Under the pieces are notes generated by a model that saw only the letters and a list, made by a program, of their open reading frames with translations, was not told the DNA's origin and searched no databases. The position numbers were made by a program, and so were the translations under genes. 64,000 bases of DNA from DATJPR01 sp035506295 (GTDB lineage Bacteria > Bacteroidota > Ignavibacteria > UBA10030 > UBA6906), in contig DATJPR010000130.1 in assembly GCA_035506295.1 (NCBI GenBank), forward strand, positions 3,862-67,861, written 5' to 3'. Below are positions 33,502-42,649 of the stretch, in pieces. Each line of letters begins with the position of its first letter. Position 1 is the stretch's first letter.

Positions 33502-33819
33502 GTGGCGACCAGGGATGAAATCCTTCAGGCTACTCATGAACGGTACAGTGAGTACCAGCACAAATGGTCGGAGCTTCGCCGGGAACAGGGAATGGGTGCG
33601 CTGGTCTTCATGTCAGATGAGGTCTCCATCGGCGAGGATGCGATAGAATTCGAGTATTGGACATTTGATGAACTTCGCGGCCATTTCCGCAGAATGCAGG
33701 AGTGTGACGAGACAATCAACAAATGGCTGGCATACGCACAGCGAGAAGGAGGATATCCCGTAATGATAATGTGCCGGACTCCCAGTCTCGTTTCGATCAG
33801 ACCACCCTCCTCGGCGTAA
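33502..33819 (+). CDS. Hypothetical acidic protein
   Basis: A 105-residue protein, rich in Glu, Arg and aromatic residues (DEILQATHERYSEYQHKW, EFEYWTFDELRGHFRRMQ). No family recognised and no membrane segment. GTG 33502 is chosen because AAAGGAAG stands six bases upstream; an ATG at 33463 would add 13 residues. The neighbours, an SDR protein and a methyltransferase, give no hint of function. Confidence 0.5.
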   Translation: MATRDEILQATHERYSEYQHKWSELRREQGMGALVFMSDEVSIGEDAIEFEYWTFDELRGHFRRMQECDETINKWLAYAQREGGYPVMIMCRTPSLVSIRPPSSA

Positions 33820-33950
33820 GGAGAGAGAATGTCATTCCCCTGGAGTGCAAGTGTAATCGAGTGGATGTTACAGGCTGAAACCCGAACGGCTGAAGAACAT
33901 ATCCTCCGCGGCAGGAATATCGACCTTTGATCATAGAAGAAGAACTTCTC

Positions 33951-34562
33951 TCAGAGTCTTCCTAGAACACACACCGCGGAGACTGGTTTCATGATCTTCT
34001 TTTCGATCGATACGTTCCTGCATCCAGCCCTGACAAGGCAATCTGCAAATAACCTTCCTGCTCGATCTGTGTCGGCGTCTGTCGAACCTGGATTTCTTGG
34101 CTGATGGGCAAGAACGATGAGCCCTCCCGGGGACAGGTGAGTCATAATCCTCTTCAAGTCGTCGACCTGTGATTCCCAAAATTGAAATGAATTGACATCA
34201 AGAATCTTGTCGATTGACACCTCCGGGAGCAGTACGCTTGAGGCAGATCCTAGCAACAAGGTGACTTTCCCTTCTGATATCGCCGCTCTATTTCTCTTGG
34301 ATGCCTGCTCGAACATGACCTCAGAATGATCAATCCCCCAAATGGCACCTTTTGTTATGATTTCGTTCATCTTCTGAATCGCGATGCCAGGGCCAAAGCC
34401 GATTTCCAGAACTCGATCATTCGGGTGTAGGTTCAGACAAGATATTGCCCAGAGAATTCTCTCCTTGTTTGACGCACGTTTGGCCATGATCATCCCCGCT
34501 ACAATTCCCAGGAGGCCACTAGGTTTTCCAAATTGTGATGAGACTGCTTTCCAAAGTCCCAC
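33951..34562 (-). CDS. Class I SAM-dependent methyltransferase
   Basis: A 203-residue methyltransferase. The S-adenosylmethionine-binding motif I reads VLEIGFGPGIAI, then GIDHSEVMFEQA (motif II) and ILDVNSFQFW and LSPGGLIVLAHQP (later motifs), the Methyltransf_11/25 arrangement. The short N-terminal helix region FGKPSGLLGIVAGMIMAKR resembles small lipid- or arsenite-type methyltransferases but lacks the three-cysteine arsenite site. The start is GTG 34562 with AAGGAG seven bases upstream. Substrate unknown. Confidence 0.85.
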   Translation of the reverse strand: MGLWKAVSSQFGKPSGLLGIVAGMIMAKRASNKERILWAISCLNLHPNDRVLEIGFGPGIAIQKMNEIITKGAIWGIDHSEVMFEQASKRNRAAISEGKVTLLLGSASSVLLPEVSIDKILDVNSFQFWESQVDDLKRIMTHLSPGGLIVLAHQPRNPGSTDADTDRAGRLFADCLVRAGCRNVSIEKKIMKPVSAVCVLGRL

Positions 34563-35020
34563 GATTATGCTCCTTTGCTCTTAAGACGATTGGGGAAGCA
34601 GAATATTGTATTTCAATCCTGTCGGGGTGCACATTCTCAGTCTGGGTAGTCAACTCACCGAACGAAACAAAGAGAACGTTTGCTCCGTGATATTGCCGAT
34701 CCAAACAAGGTGAACCAAGACTCATTCTGATGCTACCGCACGTGCTCGCTGAGTGTTCGACGCCAGGAAGAGAAGTAACAATTTGGCAATCGAGTCATAA
34801 TTCTGGCGCAACGATCCTTGCGTATATTTTTAGTCTGTCGGCTGCAAATGTCATTGTGCCAGACGCTTGCCATTTGCGAATGGAATATGGTATGCCCTGC
34901 TCATCAGAATCTAGGATATGTGTCTGTCTTGACCGGAACTCGTCCTTCCGATGATCGCCAGATCCCCGGGAAGATGGCTAAACATTGCGATCCTTCTTCG
35001 AAACTCGTCAGGAGCCAAAA
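34563..35020. other. Intergenic stretch between divergent methyltransferase and phosphatase
   Basis: About 460 bases of AT-richer sequence. The open frames (for example 34730-34954) have poor starts and no recognisable domains. No clear promoter pair or repeat was found by eye. Confidence 0.3.
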
Positions 35021-36019
35021 GTGAATAGAAATCCCGCAGCACCAAAACCGATAATTCTGTTTGTAGGTTTGATTCTGTTGTTCGGACCACTATTCCCACG
35101 TCTGAATGCCCAATCAACTGAAGGTCCTTCCAATCACCTTACTGTTGGCACGGGATCCCTTAATTTTCTCGTCATCAGTGATTGGGGGAGGGACGGAATC
35201 AATGACAGGGACCACAAGACCCCAGGTCAACTGAAAGTCGCGCATCAATTCGGCGCGACGGCCAGGCAGGTCAATGCGTCTTTCGTCGTAACGTGTGGGG
35301 ACAACTTCCATGGGAAAGGGGTGTCAACCCCAACGGACCCGCTTTGGGCTGAGAACTTTGAACACGTCTATGGCGATGAATCCCTAATGATCCCTTGGTA
35401 CATTACTCTTGGAAATCATGACTACGAGGGGAATGTCGAGGCGGAACTTGAATACGCCAAAGTGAGCAAAAGATGGGTTCAACCCGCTCGATATTATGCG
35501 TTCACAAGGGAGCTGCCAGGAGCCGTCGGAATTCTCTTTGTGGTCCTCGACTCCTCTCCCCTCATCGAAGAATACCAGCATGAGAAGAACGACCAGCATC
35601 ATGTTAAGGGTCAGGATACTACCGCACAGATTCATTGGTGTGATAGTGTTCTGGCCGCGTCAGTGGCACGATGGAAGTTTGTCTTTTTCCACCATCCAGC
35701 TTTCTCAGCATCTTCTGTCCATGGGAGCACTTTAGAAATTCAAAGGGCGTTTGTCCCGTTGTTCAAGAAGTACCACGTTGATGCATGTTTCTCTGGTCAC
35801 GACCACGACTTGCAACACTCGCATCCAGAAGGATCCACGGTGGAGTACTTCGGTGTCGGTGGTGGATCAGAATCACGGCCGACCGGGCATGCAGTTTTCA
35901 CGAAGTACAGCAATGCCTCACTTGGCTTTGGTGTCGTCTCAGTGAGTTCCAGCACCACGAGATTTAGTTTTGTCAATGCAAACGGTGAGCAAGTATACAC
36001 ATATGAGATTCGAAAGTAG
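35021..36019 (+). CDS. Secreted purple-acid-phosphatase-like metallophosphatase
   Basis: A 332-residue exported phosphatase. The N-terminus is a signal peptide (KPIILFVGLILLFGPLFPRLNAQ, cleavage after NAQ likely). Metal-binding blocks are FLVISDWGRDG, VTCGDNFHGKG, TLGNHDYEGN, VFFHHPAFS and CFSGHDHDLQH, in the order of tartrate-resistant acid phosphatases (mammalian ACP5 type), including the Tyr of NHDY that gives the purple centre. GTG 35021 is used, with AGGAG six bases upstream; the frame runs back to 34985. It would release phosphate from organic esters in the periplasm. Confidence 0.9.
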   Translation: MNRNPAAPKPIILFVGLILLFGPLFPRLNAQSTEGPSNHLTVGTGSLNFLVISDWGRDGINDRDHKTPGQLKVAHQFGATARQVNASFVVTCGDNFHGKGVSTPTDPLWAENFEHVYGDESLMIPWYITLGNHDYEGNVEAELEYAKVSKRWVQPARYYAFTRELPGAVGILFVVLDSSPLIEEYQHEKNDQHHVKGQDTTAQIHWCDSVLAASVARWKFVFFHHPAFSASSVHGSTLEIQRAFVPLFKKYHVDACFSGHDHDLQHSHPEGSTVEYFGVGGGSESRPTGHAVFTKYSNASLGFGVVSVSSSTTRFSFVNANGEQVYTYEIRK

Positions 36020-36691
36020 CTGTCCCACGGGAAAGAATTCCGCCGGCTCATAGCTCGGCAGGCAATCGAGCAAAGATCATGGTTCGCTCAAAGGCTGATA
36101 CGAACTCGTTGGATGAAGACGGGCTGACACAGGCATTCCTGAAGGCCCGGGGTACCTCCAGAGAAATCTCTGAAGGGGTCATGTCTGAAGTAATAGGTTT
36201 TGCCGGGGGATCGGCGCAGGCGGACGACATCTCTCTCGTGTGCGCTTACCGAAAACGATGACCGCCCATCGTCTCCCTTCCCGGAAACCTTCACCTTTGT
36301 TTGGGTGGAAGCAGCAACTAGGCGACGGTCAGTTCCACGAACAAAGGTGGAAGCTTCATTTTTCGGGGCCTCCTTCTCAGGAGAGACTTCACAGTGTTGA
36401 CGAACTGCCGTGGATGATCGGAAGCTGGAGGATGAAACTTGTGGAATTCGTGGGTTTAGGTGGGCTAGACTTCATGCCTATCGTGCTGAAGCTGCCGCCC
36501 AGGTTCAGCACTATCGAATTGACGCCCGGAAAGAAATGAATGAGGTCCTCTACTTCTGTCGTACTGGATTCCGACGCCTGGCGAGGAGGCAAAGGGGACT
36601 TCCCGGACTCACGAATGGAAATTGACACTCGGCACGGACCGGCATTGTGTTCTTTTATCGATGATGTTTGCCGTTGGGTCCGATTTCTCCC
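36020..36691. other. Degraded accessory stretch
   Basis: Apart from the SpoIIE remnant at 36079-36261 there is no supportable gene. An inverted repeat is made by CACCTTTGTT (36292-36301) and AACAAAGGTG (36340-36349), the second followed by a T-run at 36359 or so. The stretch looks like decayed sequence. Confidence 0.4.
36079..36261 (+). pseudogene. Remnant of a SpoIIE/PP2C-type phosphatase, C-terminal end
   Basis: The 60-residue frame matches only the last part of SpoIIE-type phosphatases: DGLTQAFLKARGTSREISEGVMSEV followed by GFAGGSAQADDISLVCAYRKR, where the family ends with a DDITLV metal-binding Asp pair. The catalytic N-terminal part is absent from the preceding sequence, which is the exported phosphatase in the same orientation. 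A truncated leftover is the simplest reading; the intact relative at 38056-40494 ends in EDDLTIVVAKV and is clearly different in sequence, so this is not a recent duplicate of it. Confidence 0.6.
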
Positions 36692-36973
36692 TTAGCCTTC
36701 ATGTGTCGGGGCTGTCTTAGTCGAACCCTTCTCCTTGCTGCGAGGTTCGCGCTTTCGCGTTGCGCGTGGAGATGCTGTTTTTTTCTCTGCGCCGCGGATG
36801 GGTTGTGTTTTTGCCACGATACGTTTGATTGCCTTCCCCGCTTTCCGCAAGTGCTTGTGAATAAACGAAAGATCCTTCTTTCCCGCGTCGTCCAGCTTCA
36901 GGTGGTTCTGATGGATCTCCGCAACAAGACGATGGATATCACGGAGCAGTGCGACGGCTGCGACCTTCGACAT
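36692..36973 (-). CDS. Small basic hypothetical protein
   Basis: A 93-residue protein with a helical first half (LLRDIHRLVAEIHQNHLKLDD, LSFIHKHLRKAGKAIKRIV) and a second half rich in Lys, Arg, Thr and Ser that resembles histone-like or nucleic-acid-binding tails. AAAGGG lies six bases before the ATG. I do not recognise the family. The tail suggests binding to DNA or another polyanion; this is inference from composition alone. Confidence 0.5.
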   Translation of the reverse strand: MSKVAAVALLRDIHRLVAEIHQNHLKLDDAGKKDLSFIHKHLRKAGKAIKRIVAKTQPIRGAEKKTASPRATRKREPRSKEKGSTKTAPTHEG

Positions 36974-37493
36974 ATGGTGCCCTTTCTTCTGGTCTTAATT
37001 GCAGATGATATGCGGTTCCCCCACGAAAGTCAAGAATAGGCCCACTCGGTGATGTCTTAATCAGAACTGAAGAGCTGGAGATGGGCCGTTTTCCGCATTG
37101 GATTGTTTTCGAGCTGGCACTGATGGTCAAAATTGAAGAGCCATGCGTGGCAATCACTCCAATGATCGCTGTGCTATATTCGGTAAAAAGCTCCAAGCGG
37201 ATATCTCCACCCCGCAGTTCGACGGGAGAATTGTTTGACGATCTTAGGTTGCTACATTGCTGTCGGTCCTTCGAGTCTTTCTCCTTGCTGGTTTTGATGT
37301 GGTAGTCTGCGTATTATACCCAGTCATGTTCATCGCCAATTCTCGATCGGGTTTTGACTCCTGGTCAGAAGGGAAGGGGCCAGGTCCAAGAGCCGAAAAA
37401 CTGTTCGGGAGAGTTGTAACACCCGCTGCCATGTCGCAGTGTTTTCCAGGGGCCGCGAGGCACCGATTTCGAAAGAAAGGACTGCCATAATTC
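36974..37493. other. Gene-poor stretch
   Basis: About 520 bases with several short overlapping frames on both strands, none with a convincing start or a recognisable domain. No terminator hairpin or promoter pair could be supported. Confidence 0.3.
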
Positions 37494-38018
37494 ATGGAGA
37501 CATCATTGCCCTGGTTCTTCTGGGCATTTCCACTCGCGTTTTCAATCCACAACCTGGAAGAGGCGATCTGGCTTCCCGCATATTCGAAGTCGGCCGGGAA
37601 GTTCCACAAACCCGTCGGCACGTTTGAGTTCGTCTTCGCCCTGGTCGTCATCACCCTGCTGGCAGTCATCATCACTCTTCTGTTCTTCCTCAAGGGGAGA
37701 CAGAGCATTGCCTGTTATCTGTTCTTCGCTTACAATTTCGGGATGTTGATCAATGTCTTTTTCCCGCACATCATTGCGACGATAGCGCTCCGCCGCTATT
37801 GTCCCGGGCTCGGGACCGGGATACTGCTCCTTGCGCCGACAACCATCTATCTTCTACAATATGGCTACAGGAACGAGTATATCTTGTTCCCGACATTCTG
37901 GCTTGTCACCATTCCATTTGCAGTAGTCGTTGTTGGATCGCTCCCGCTACTCTTCAGAATTGGACGGTGGTTGCAGCAGAGGTTGAGCTCGGCCCGCGGT
38001 CATTCTGCCCCGCGCTGA
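37494..38018 (+). CDS. HXXEE-domain membrane protein
   Basis: A 174-residue membrane protein with about five hydrophobic helices. The motif IHNLEEAIWLP near residue 18 gives the HxxEE signature after which the family is named; the late pair of polar residues in YNFGMLINVFFPHIIAT also matches. The biochemical role of the family is not known. It lies 37 bases upstream of the large phosphatase gene on the same strand and may be cotranscribed. Confidence 0.78.
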   Translation: METSLPWFFWAFPLAFSIHNLEEAIWLPAYSKSAGKFHKPVGTFEFVFALVVITLLAVIITLLFFLKGRQSIACYLFFAYNFGMLINVFFPHIIATIALRRYCPGLGTGILLLAPTTIYLLQYGYRNEYILFPTFWLVTIPFAVVVVGSLPLLFRIGRWLQQRLSSARGHSAPR

Positions 38019-38055
38019 TGGACTCCCGTCAAGCTTCGCAAACTCACACAACGAA

Positions 38056-40494
38056 ATGATGGAAACCAGAGAAGTGACCTCGACGAAAAAAGCGACCCGC
38101 GTTCTGGCGGTGGCGATTTGTCAGTTGTCCACCTTCTTGGTGTTGGTGTTTCTTCTCAGCCTATGCAGTGTCCTGTCATCGTGCTCGCGGGAGCCGGCCC
38201 AGAATCATGCTGTCCGTTTTGTCGCATTGATCCATCGTCCAGCCGCCGGGCAACCCGTCTTTCTCACGGGGAGCGATTCGAGCCTTGGGGATTGGAACCC
38301 TCAAGCAATCTTGATGGACAGGAATTCGGATTCTGTCTGGTCGAAAACCATCCCTCTCCGTCAAGGAGAGGAGGTGGAGTACAATGTTACCGCTGGGTCG
38401 ATGTGGACGCAAGCTCTGGATTCAGAGGAGCATGTATATTCCAACTTTCGCCTCACGGTCGAGGGCGACACCTCCGTCGTCGTGGAGGTGTTCAACTGGC
38501 TCAATCATATGCGAGATGGGATCCCCGTTCTCACTGCGGAACGGTTTCACGCCAGGCGGCAGCCACTCTTCCTGGGAGACCTGTGGAGATATCATGCTGG
38601 TGATGACACGATGTGGGCGGCGGTCTCGTTCAATGACAGTGGTTGGCCGGTCGCGGATCCATCCATCGAGTGGCAGGATTCGTCAAAGCTCCGGTGGGAG
38701 GGTAGAGGATGGTTTCGCTTTCACATGTATGTCGACTCATCACTCTGGAACCGCACCCTTGCGATACGTATCGAGGAAACCGGAGCCTCGCAGATCTATT
38801 ACGATGGCCGACTTCTCTATGGCTTCGGAGACGTTGGAGCCTCAGGAGGAACCTACCGATCCAACAATATGTCGTGGTGGCAAGAGATGCAAATCGATCC
38901 CCGGCCGGAACAGCTGATCGCGGTACGCTATGCAAATCCGGACTGGCGTGAGATCCAGCGGATCGGGTATAACCCGGGCTTTCTCATTTCTCTCAAGGAT
39001 CTGAATACTGCTTTTCGAACCGCGGTGGGGAACCGTCAAAATGCCGAGCGCCAGATTGCCTTTACGCTCATACCGTTGATCCTGGCCTTGGTCCATCTAT
39101 CTCTCTACGGATTTCTTCGGAGCCAGAGGCAGAACCTATACTACGCATTGTGCATGCTCGGATTTGCTGGCCTGACCTACTTCAGCTACGAGCGAAACCT
39201 CATCGTCGACGTGCCCAGGATCCTATTGCTCACCAAGCTCGGATCGATCTCAGTCGTTGTCGCAATATTCTTCGGCCTGATGACTGCGTTCGCCTTGAAC
39301 TACGATCGCATGCCACGGCGAGTGTGGGCCTACCTAACCTGCGCCATTGTCCTCACGTCGCTTTCCCTTTCCGGTTTTTCGACCCGACTTATCCTCTCGC
39401 TCTATTACGTGTTCTTTGGACTTACCGCCCTGGAGGGGATCCTCTCTGGATTCAAGACGAGGACCAGGCGACACGGGGGAGGTTGGCTCCTGATCGCCGG
39501 CTTTCTTGCCCTGGACGTCTTCATTTTTCTTCAGGCCCTGGTCGACTACGCAATAGTTCAACCCACCACTGCCACAAGCCAGGCGTATGTATATGGGATG
39601 ATGTCGCTTGCCATATCTATGTCTCTATTTCTGTCGTACGACTTTGCGCGTGTGAGCAGAGATCTGCAAGCCCAGCTTTTCGCGGTAAGGACGCTGTCCG
39701 ACAAGGCTCTCGAGCAGGAGCGAAAGGCAAACGCACTGGCCCTCGAACGAAAGATGATCGAGATTGAAAGCGAGCGCAAAAGCGCTGAACTTGAATCTGC
39801 TCGTGCCCTGCAGGTGTCTTTGCTTCCGAAAGACGTCCCGCATCTGGCGGGCCTTGAGATCGCAGCAATCATGAAGACTGCAAGCGAAGTGGGTGGCGAT
39901 TACTATGATTTTTTTACAGACGACGGGTCGCTGACGATCGCGGTCGGCGATGCGACCGGCCACGGCTTGAAAGCCGGCAATATGGTAACCGCAACCAAAG
40001 GACTTCTTAACATGCTCGTCGGACTTGAACATGTCGATGAGATCATCATCTCGGCAAATCAAGCGATCAAGAGGATGAACCTGCCGATGATGGCGATGTG
40101 CCTCGCCGTCGCCCGGCTTCGCGGTAATACCCTCTGGTACAGCTCAGCCGGGATGCCGCCCCTGCTTCACTACCACGCCTCGGTCAAAAAGTGCGAGCAG
40201 ATTGTCTTGAAGGCGATGCCTCTGGGCGCTGTGGAGAGATTCCCATACCAGCGTGCCTCACTTTCTCTTGTGTCCGGTGATGTGGTTGTCATGACCAGCG
40301 ATGGACTCTTCGAGATCTTCAACGAGGAGCGCAACATCTATGGCATGGACAATGTCATGCGGTCGTTGGTGGCACACGGGCACCGTTCCGCTGAAAGCAT
40401 CGCACAAGGACTGCTCGACGACGGAATCGCCTGGAAAGGAAAAGCACCCTTGGAGGATGACCTGACGATTGTGGTCGCGAAAGTGACGGCGTAG
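38056..40494 (+). CDS. Lipoprotein-anchored SpoIIE phosphatase with starch-binding-like and 7TM domains
   Basis: An 812-residue multidomain sensor. The N-terminal signal ends in the lipobox LSSC at Cys 43. Residues about 54-145 resemble a CBM20-type starch-binding domain (PVFLTGSDSSLGDWNPQAI). A beta-rich domain (about 165-300) is followed by about seven hydrophobic helices (330-530) in the 7TMR-DISM pattern, a charged coiled coil (ALEQERKANALALERKMIEI) and a SpoIIE/PP2C phosphatase domain (about 595-812) with the metal-binding motifs EVGGDYYDFF, GDATGHGLKAG and LEDDLTIVV. It probably dephosphorylates an anti-anti-sigma-type partner in response to an extracytoplasmic, perhaps sugar-related, signal. 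No such partner is nearby. Confidence 0.85.
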   Translation: MMETREVTSTKKATRVLAVAICQLSTFLVLVFLLSLCSVLSSCSREPAQNHAVRFVALIHRPAAGQPVFLTGSDSSLGDWNPQAILMDRNSDSVWSKTIPLRQGEEVEYNVTAGSMWTQALDSEEHVYSNFRLTVEGDTSVVVEVFNWLNHMRDGIPVLTAERFHARRQPLFLGDLWRYHAGDDTMWAAVSFNDSGWPVADPSIEWQDSSKLRWEGRGWFRFHMYVDSSLWNRTLAIRIEETGASQIYYDGRLLYGFGDVGASGGTYRSNNMSWWQEMQIDPRPEQLIAVRYANPDWREIQRIGYNPGFLISLKDLNTAFRTAVGNRQNAERQIAFTLIPLILALVHLSLYGFLRSQRQNLYYALCMLGFAGLTYFSYERNLIVDVPRILLLTKLGSISVVVAIFFGLMTAFALNYDRMPRRVWAYLTCAIVLTSLSLSGFSTRLILSLYYVFFGLTALEGILSGFKTRTRRHGGGWLLIAGFLALDVFIFLQALVDYAIVQPTTATSQAYVYGMMSLAISMSLFLSYDFARVSRDLQAQLFAVRTLSDKALEQERKANALALERKMIEIESERKSAELESARALQVSLLPKDVPHLAGLEIAAIMKTASEVGGDYYDFFTDDGSLTIAVGDATGHGLKAGNMVTATKGLLNMLVGLEHVDEIIISANQAIKRMNLPMMAMCLAVARLRGNTLWYSSAGMPPLLHYHASVKKCEQIVLKAMPLGAVERFPYQRASLSLVSGDVVVMTSDGLFEIFNEERNIYGMDNVMRSLVAHGHRSAESIAQGLLDDGIAWKGKAPLEDDLTIVVAKVTA

Positions 40495-40707
40495 GTCTTT
40501 CCGGCCAAAACGAATGTCACGCGCGATGAGCGAACGCGTGGACGCACAGATAATCTGAATCGACAATACCTGTGGGAACCTTGCCATCGGATTCCGTGGA
40601 GGGATTTAACGATTTGTTAACGCTCCCGACATCCCTATGAAACCAAGGTTGGCTATCTTGCGTGGGCAAAGTGCGAGACTAGCCAGTCCCACGAAAAGAG
40701 GAGCGCG

Positions 40708-40890
40708 ATGGTAACGCCCGACTATGTAAGAATCCTCAAACTTGATAAGATCGCTCTGAAGTCAAAAACGTACACAATCTTTTTGCGACGTGTGCAGCCC
40801 CGACTGCACAACGCGAGGAAACTCGGTGTGGATCACAGCTTCGCGTTCTTTGTCGATCGCGCCTGGTATCTCTTTGGGAATGGAAAGTAA
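40708..40890 (+). CDS. Small basic hypothetical protein
   Basis: A 60-residue basic protein (LKLDKIALKSKTYTIFLRRVQPRLHNARKLG, in pieces) without a membrane helix. GAGGAG lies four bases before the ATG, a good ribosome site, which is the main support. The preceding 120 bases contain the inverted sequence TTAAC-GATTT-GTTAA. No homologue recognised. Confidence 0.42.
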   Translation: MVTPDYVRILKLDKIALKSKTYTIFLRRVQPRLHNARKLGVDHSFAFFVDRAWYLFGNGK

Positions 40891-40956
40891 TCATCGCGAT
40901 TGCATTCGGCGGGACCGACGAGAGGAGGTGCCTGGAAGACGAGGGAATCGGTGAAT

Positions 40957-41877
40957 TCAATATCGCCAAACAAGTGAGATGCCTATGCCGTTGGGTACGA
41001 TCAACGGGGCAACAACGAGCCGCTGTGCATCCTCTGGGCTCTTTGGATTCTCCGATTCGGGATGGGAAACGATCATGCCAAAAGTGTAGCCGAGGGAAAT
41101 CCCGAGCGGATAGTCGCTATACCAATGGATGCCGTTATTGACAAGTCCGATCGCGAGGAGCACGCATGCTGAGTATCCGACGGGTCGAACCCATTTCCAT
41201 TCAGGGTAGTTCTCTGCGACCACAGTCACCGTTGCTACTGCGGATTCTATGTGACCGGAGGGAAATGCATCATACCGGGGCACGTGCTTCATATACTCCA
41301 TCTGGTTCGGGAGAAATCTCCATCGCCCGGTAGGGACGCTGGCATCGCTGGGTCTTTCGCGTCCCGTAATGTGTTTCAACAACTGTACGGCAAGTCCTCC
41401 CGAAAGAATAACCTCAACGAGTTGGCTTCCCGTTCTCAGCGCTCTCTGATCCCCACAGCTCAGCCCATACGCGCCAAACACGGCTGAGACGGTGAACAAT
41501 GAGCGACCATCACCGAAGTACACAAAGAAATCGCTCAAGCGTCTGGTGATGGCATTGGAACCATACCACGTTCGTGAGAGAGCCCACGTTTGACGGTCGG
41601 TCGAAAGCAGAGCGGCTGTCAGGGCTGTTATCCCTGCCATCGCCGGAAGAGCACCTGTGTGAATTGTCGTCTCTCCAACGCGAGCCCAATCGCCCGGGAT
41701 GTTGGTGAACATCGTATACCACCTGAGGTTTGGAGCAGGTTGAGTAAAAGATGGTACCGCTGGCGAGGATGTCGTGTCATTGGTTTCCTGGGCCATGATT
41801 TTTCCTAGCCCTGGAGATGGAAACATGTTCATGAAGGCAAGGAGCAGTGTAATTCCAATGGTCTTCAATGCGATCAC
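40957..41877 (-). CDS. PAP2-family phosphatase, membrane/exported
   Basis: A 306-residue protein with an N-terminal signal or anchor (TIGITLLLAFMNMFPSPGLG) and the three acid-phosphatase signature blocks: KHITGRERP, FPSGH and GIHWYSDYPLG. Several hydrophobic helices surround them. Family members remove phosphate from lipid phosphates such as undecaprenyl pyrophosphate or phosphatidate. The start is GTG 41877; no strong ribosome site is seen. It stands alone on the minus strand. Confidence 0.88.
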   Translation of the reverse strand: MIALKTIGITLLLAFMNMFPSPGLGKIMAQETNDTTSSPAVPSFTQPAPNLRWYTMFTNIPGDWARVGETTIHTGALPAMAGITALTAALLSTDRQTWALSRTWYGSNAITRRLSDFFVYFGDGRSLFTVSAVFGAYGLSCGDQRALRTGSQLVEVILSGGLAVQLLKHITGRERPSDASVPTGRWRFLPNQMEYMKHVPRYDAFPSGHIESAVATVTVVAENYPEWKWVRPVGYSACVLLAIGLVNNGIHWYSDYPLGISLGYTFGMIVSHPESENPKSPEDAQRLVVAPLIVPNGIGISLVWRY

Positions 41878-42403
41878 CTTGATCTTCGTCGCTTGAGATT
41901 ACTGCAAAAAGCAAAAAGTGAGAAGGAGGATGATAAACACCGGGGGGACGTTTTCATTTCCTCATCATACTACTCTTCAATGATCTCTGGGTAACGAGAG
42001 TGTTGCCAAATTGTTATCTTAAATGTCGACGGGCAAGACTGGAAGGCAGGTCGCACCCAGGCTGAAGGGCTCAGGAGTATATTTCGCAGAACGCAGAATA
42101 TCATGGGATGATACGTGCTAGACACGGTCAGCAAAAGTTACGCCGAAGAGATGTGAGCGCCGAACTCCGAAGTGCAAGCGATGTGCGCGGCGATGTGCTC
42201 GAGGAGTACGCTAAGGCTGGACAGTTCGGGAACCTCAGAAGACCGGCAATCACCATCTGAGCGTCGGCAGCCGAAGCGAGACAAGACTTGAGTTTGCCAT
42301 GTTGGACAATCTTCTGCGTAAGTCTCAGCGTGGTCTGGATTATTGGTGCGGAATTGGTAGCTTCTCATGATGTGCTACAGCTTCTTACGATCGGGATGCT
42401 CAA
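41878..42403. other. Gene-poor stretch upstream of two small membrane proteins
   Basis: About 530 bases. A minus-strand frame at 42138-42368 exists but has no ribosome site or recognisable content. No repeat, promoter pair or terminator could be supported. Confidence 0.3.
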
Positions 42404-42649
42404 ATGAGGAACTCGAACGGCTTTCCGCTCTATGTCCGTGCGGGCTTGCTTGGAGTGCGCAGCAGGAGGCAAGCGTGGCTTCAATTCTGGGTCGCACTCG
42501 CAGTATCCACTTTTCTGTTTCTCCTCCTTGATATCGGCTCTTCTTTTTTCTGGACACTGGTCTACGTTGGGTCAGTTCTCCTCACAGCAAGGTGGTTTCT
42601 AGCTTGCATCCGTTGGGTGGATGAACATGCCAATTGGGAGAAAGAGTGA
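42404..42649 (+). CDS. Small two-helix membrane protein
   Basis: An 81-residue protein with two hydrophobic helices (FWVALAVSTFLFLLLDI and FFWTLVYVGSVLLTARWFL) framed by basic and acidic ends. No family recognised. The stop TGA overlaps the GTG start of the next membrane protein, which supports translation of both as a coupled pair. Confidence 0.55.
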   Translation: MRNSNGFPLYVRAGLLGVRSRRQAWLQFWVALAVSTFLFLLLDIGSSFFWTLVYVGSVLLTARWFLACIRWVDEHANWEKE

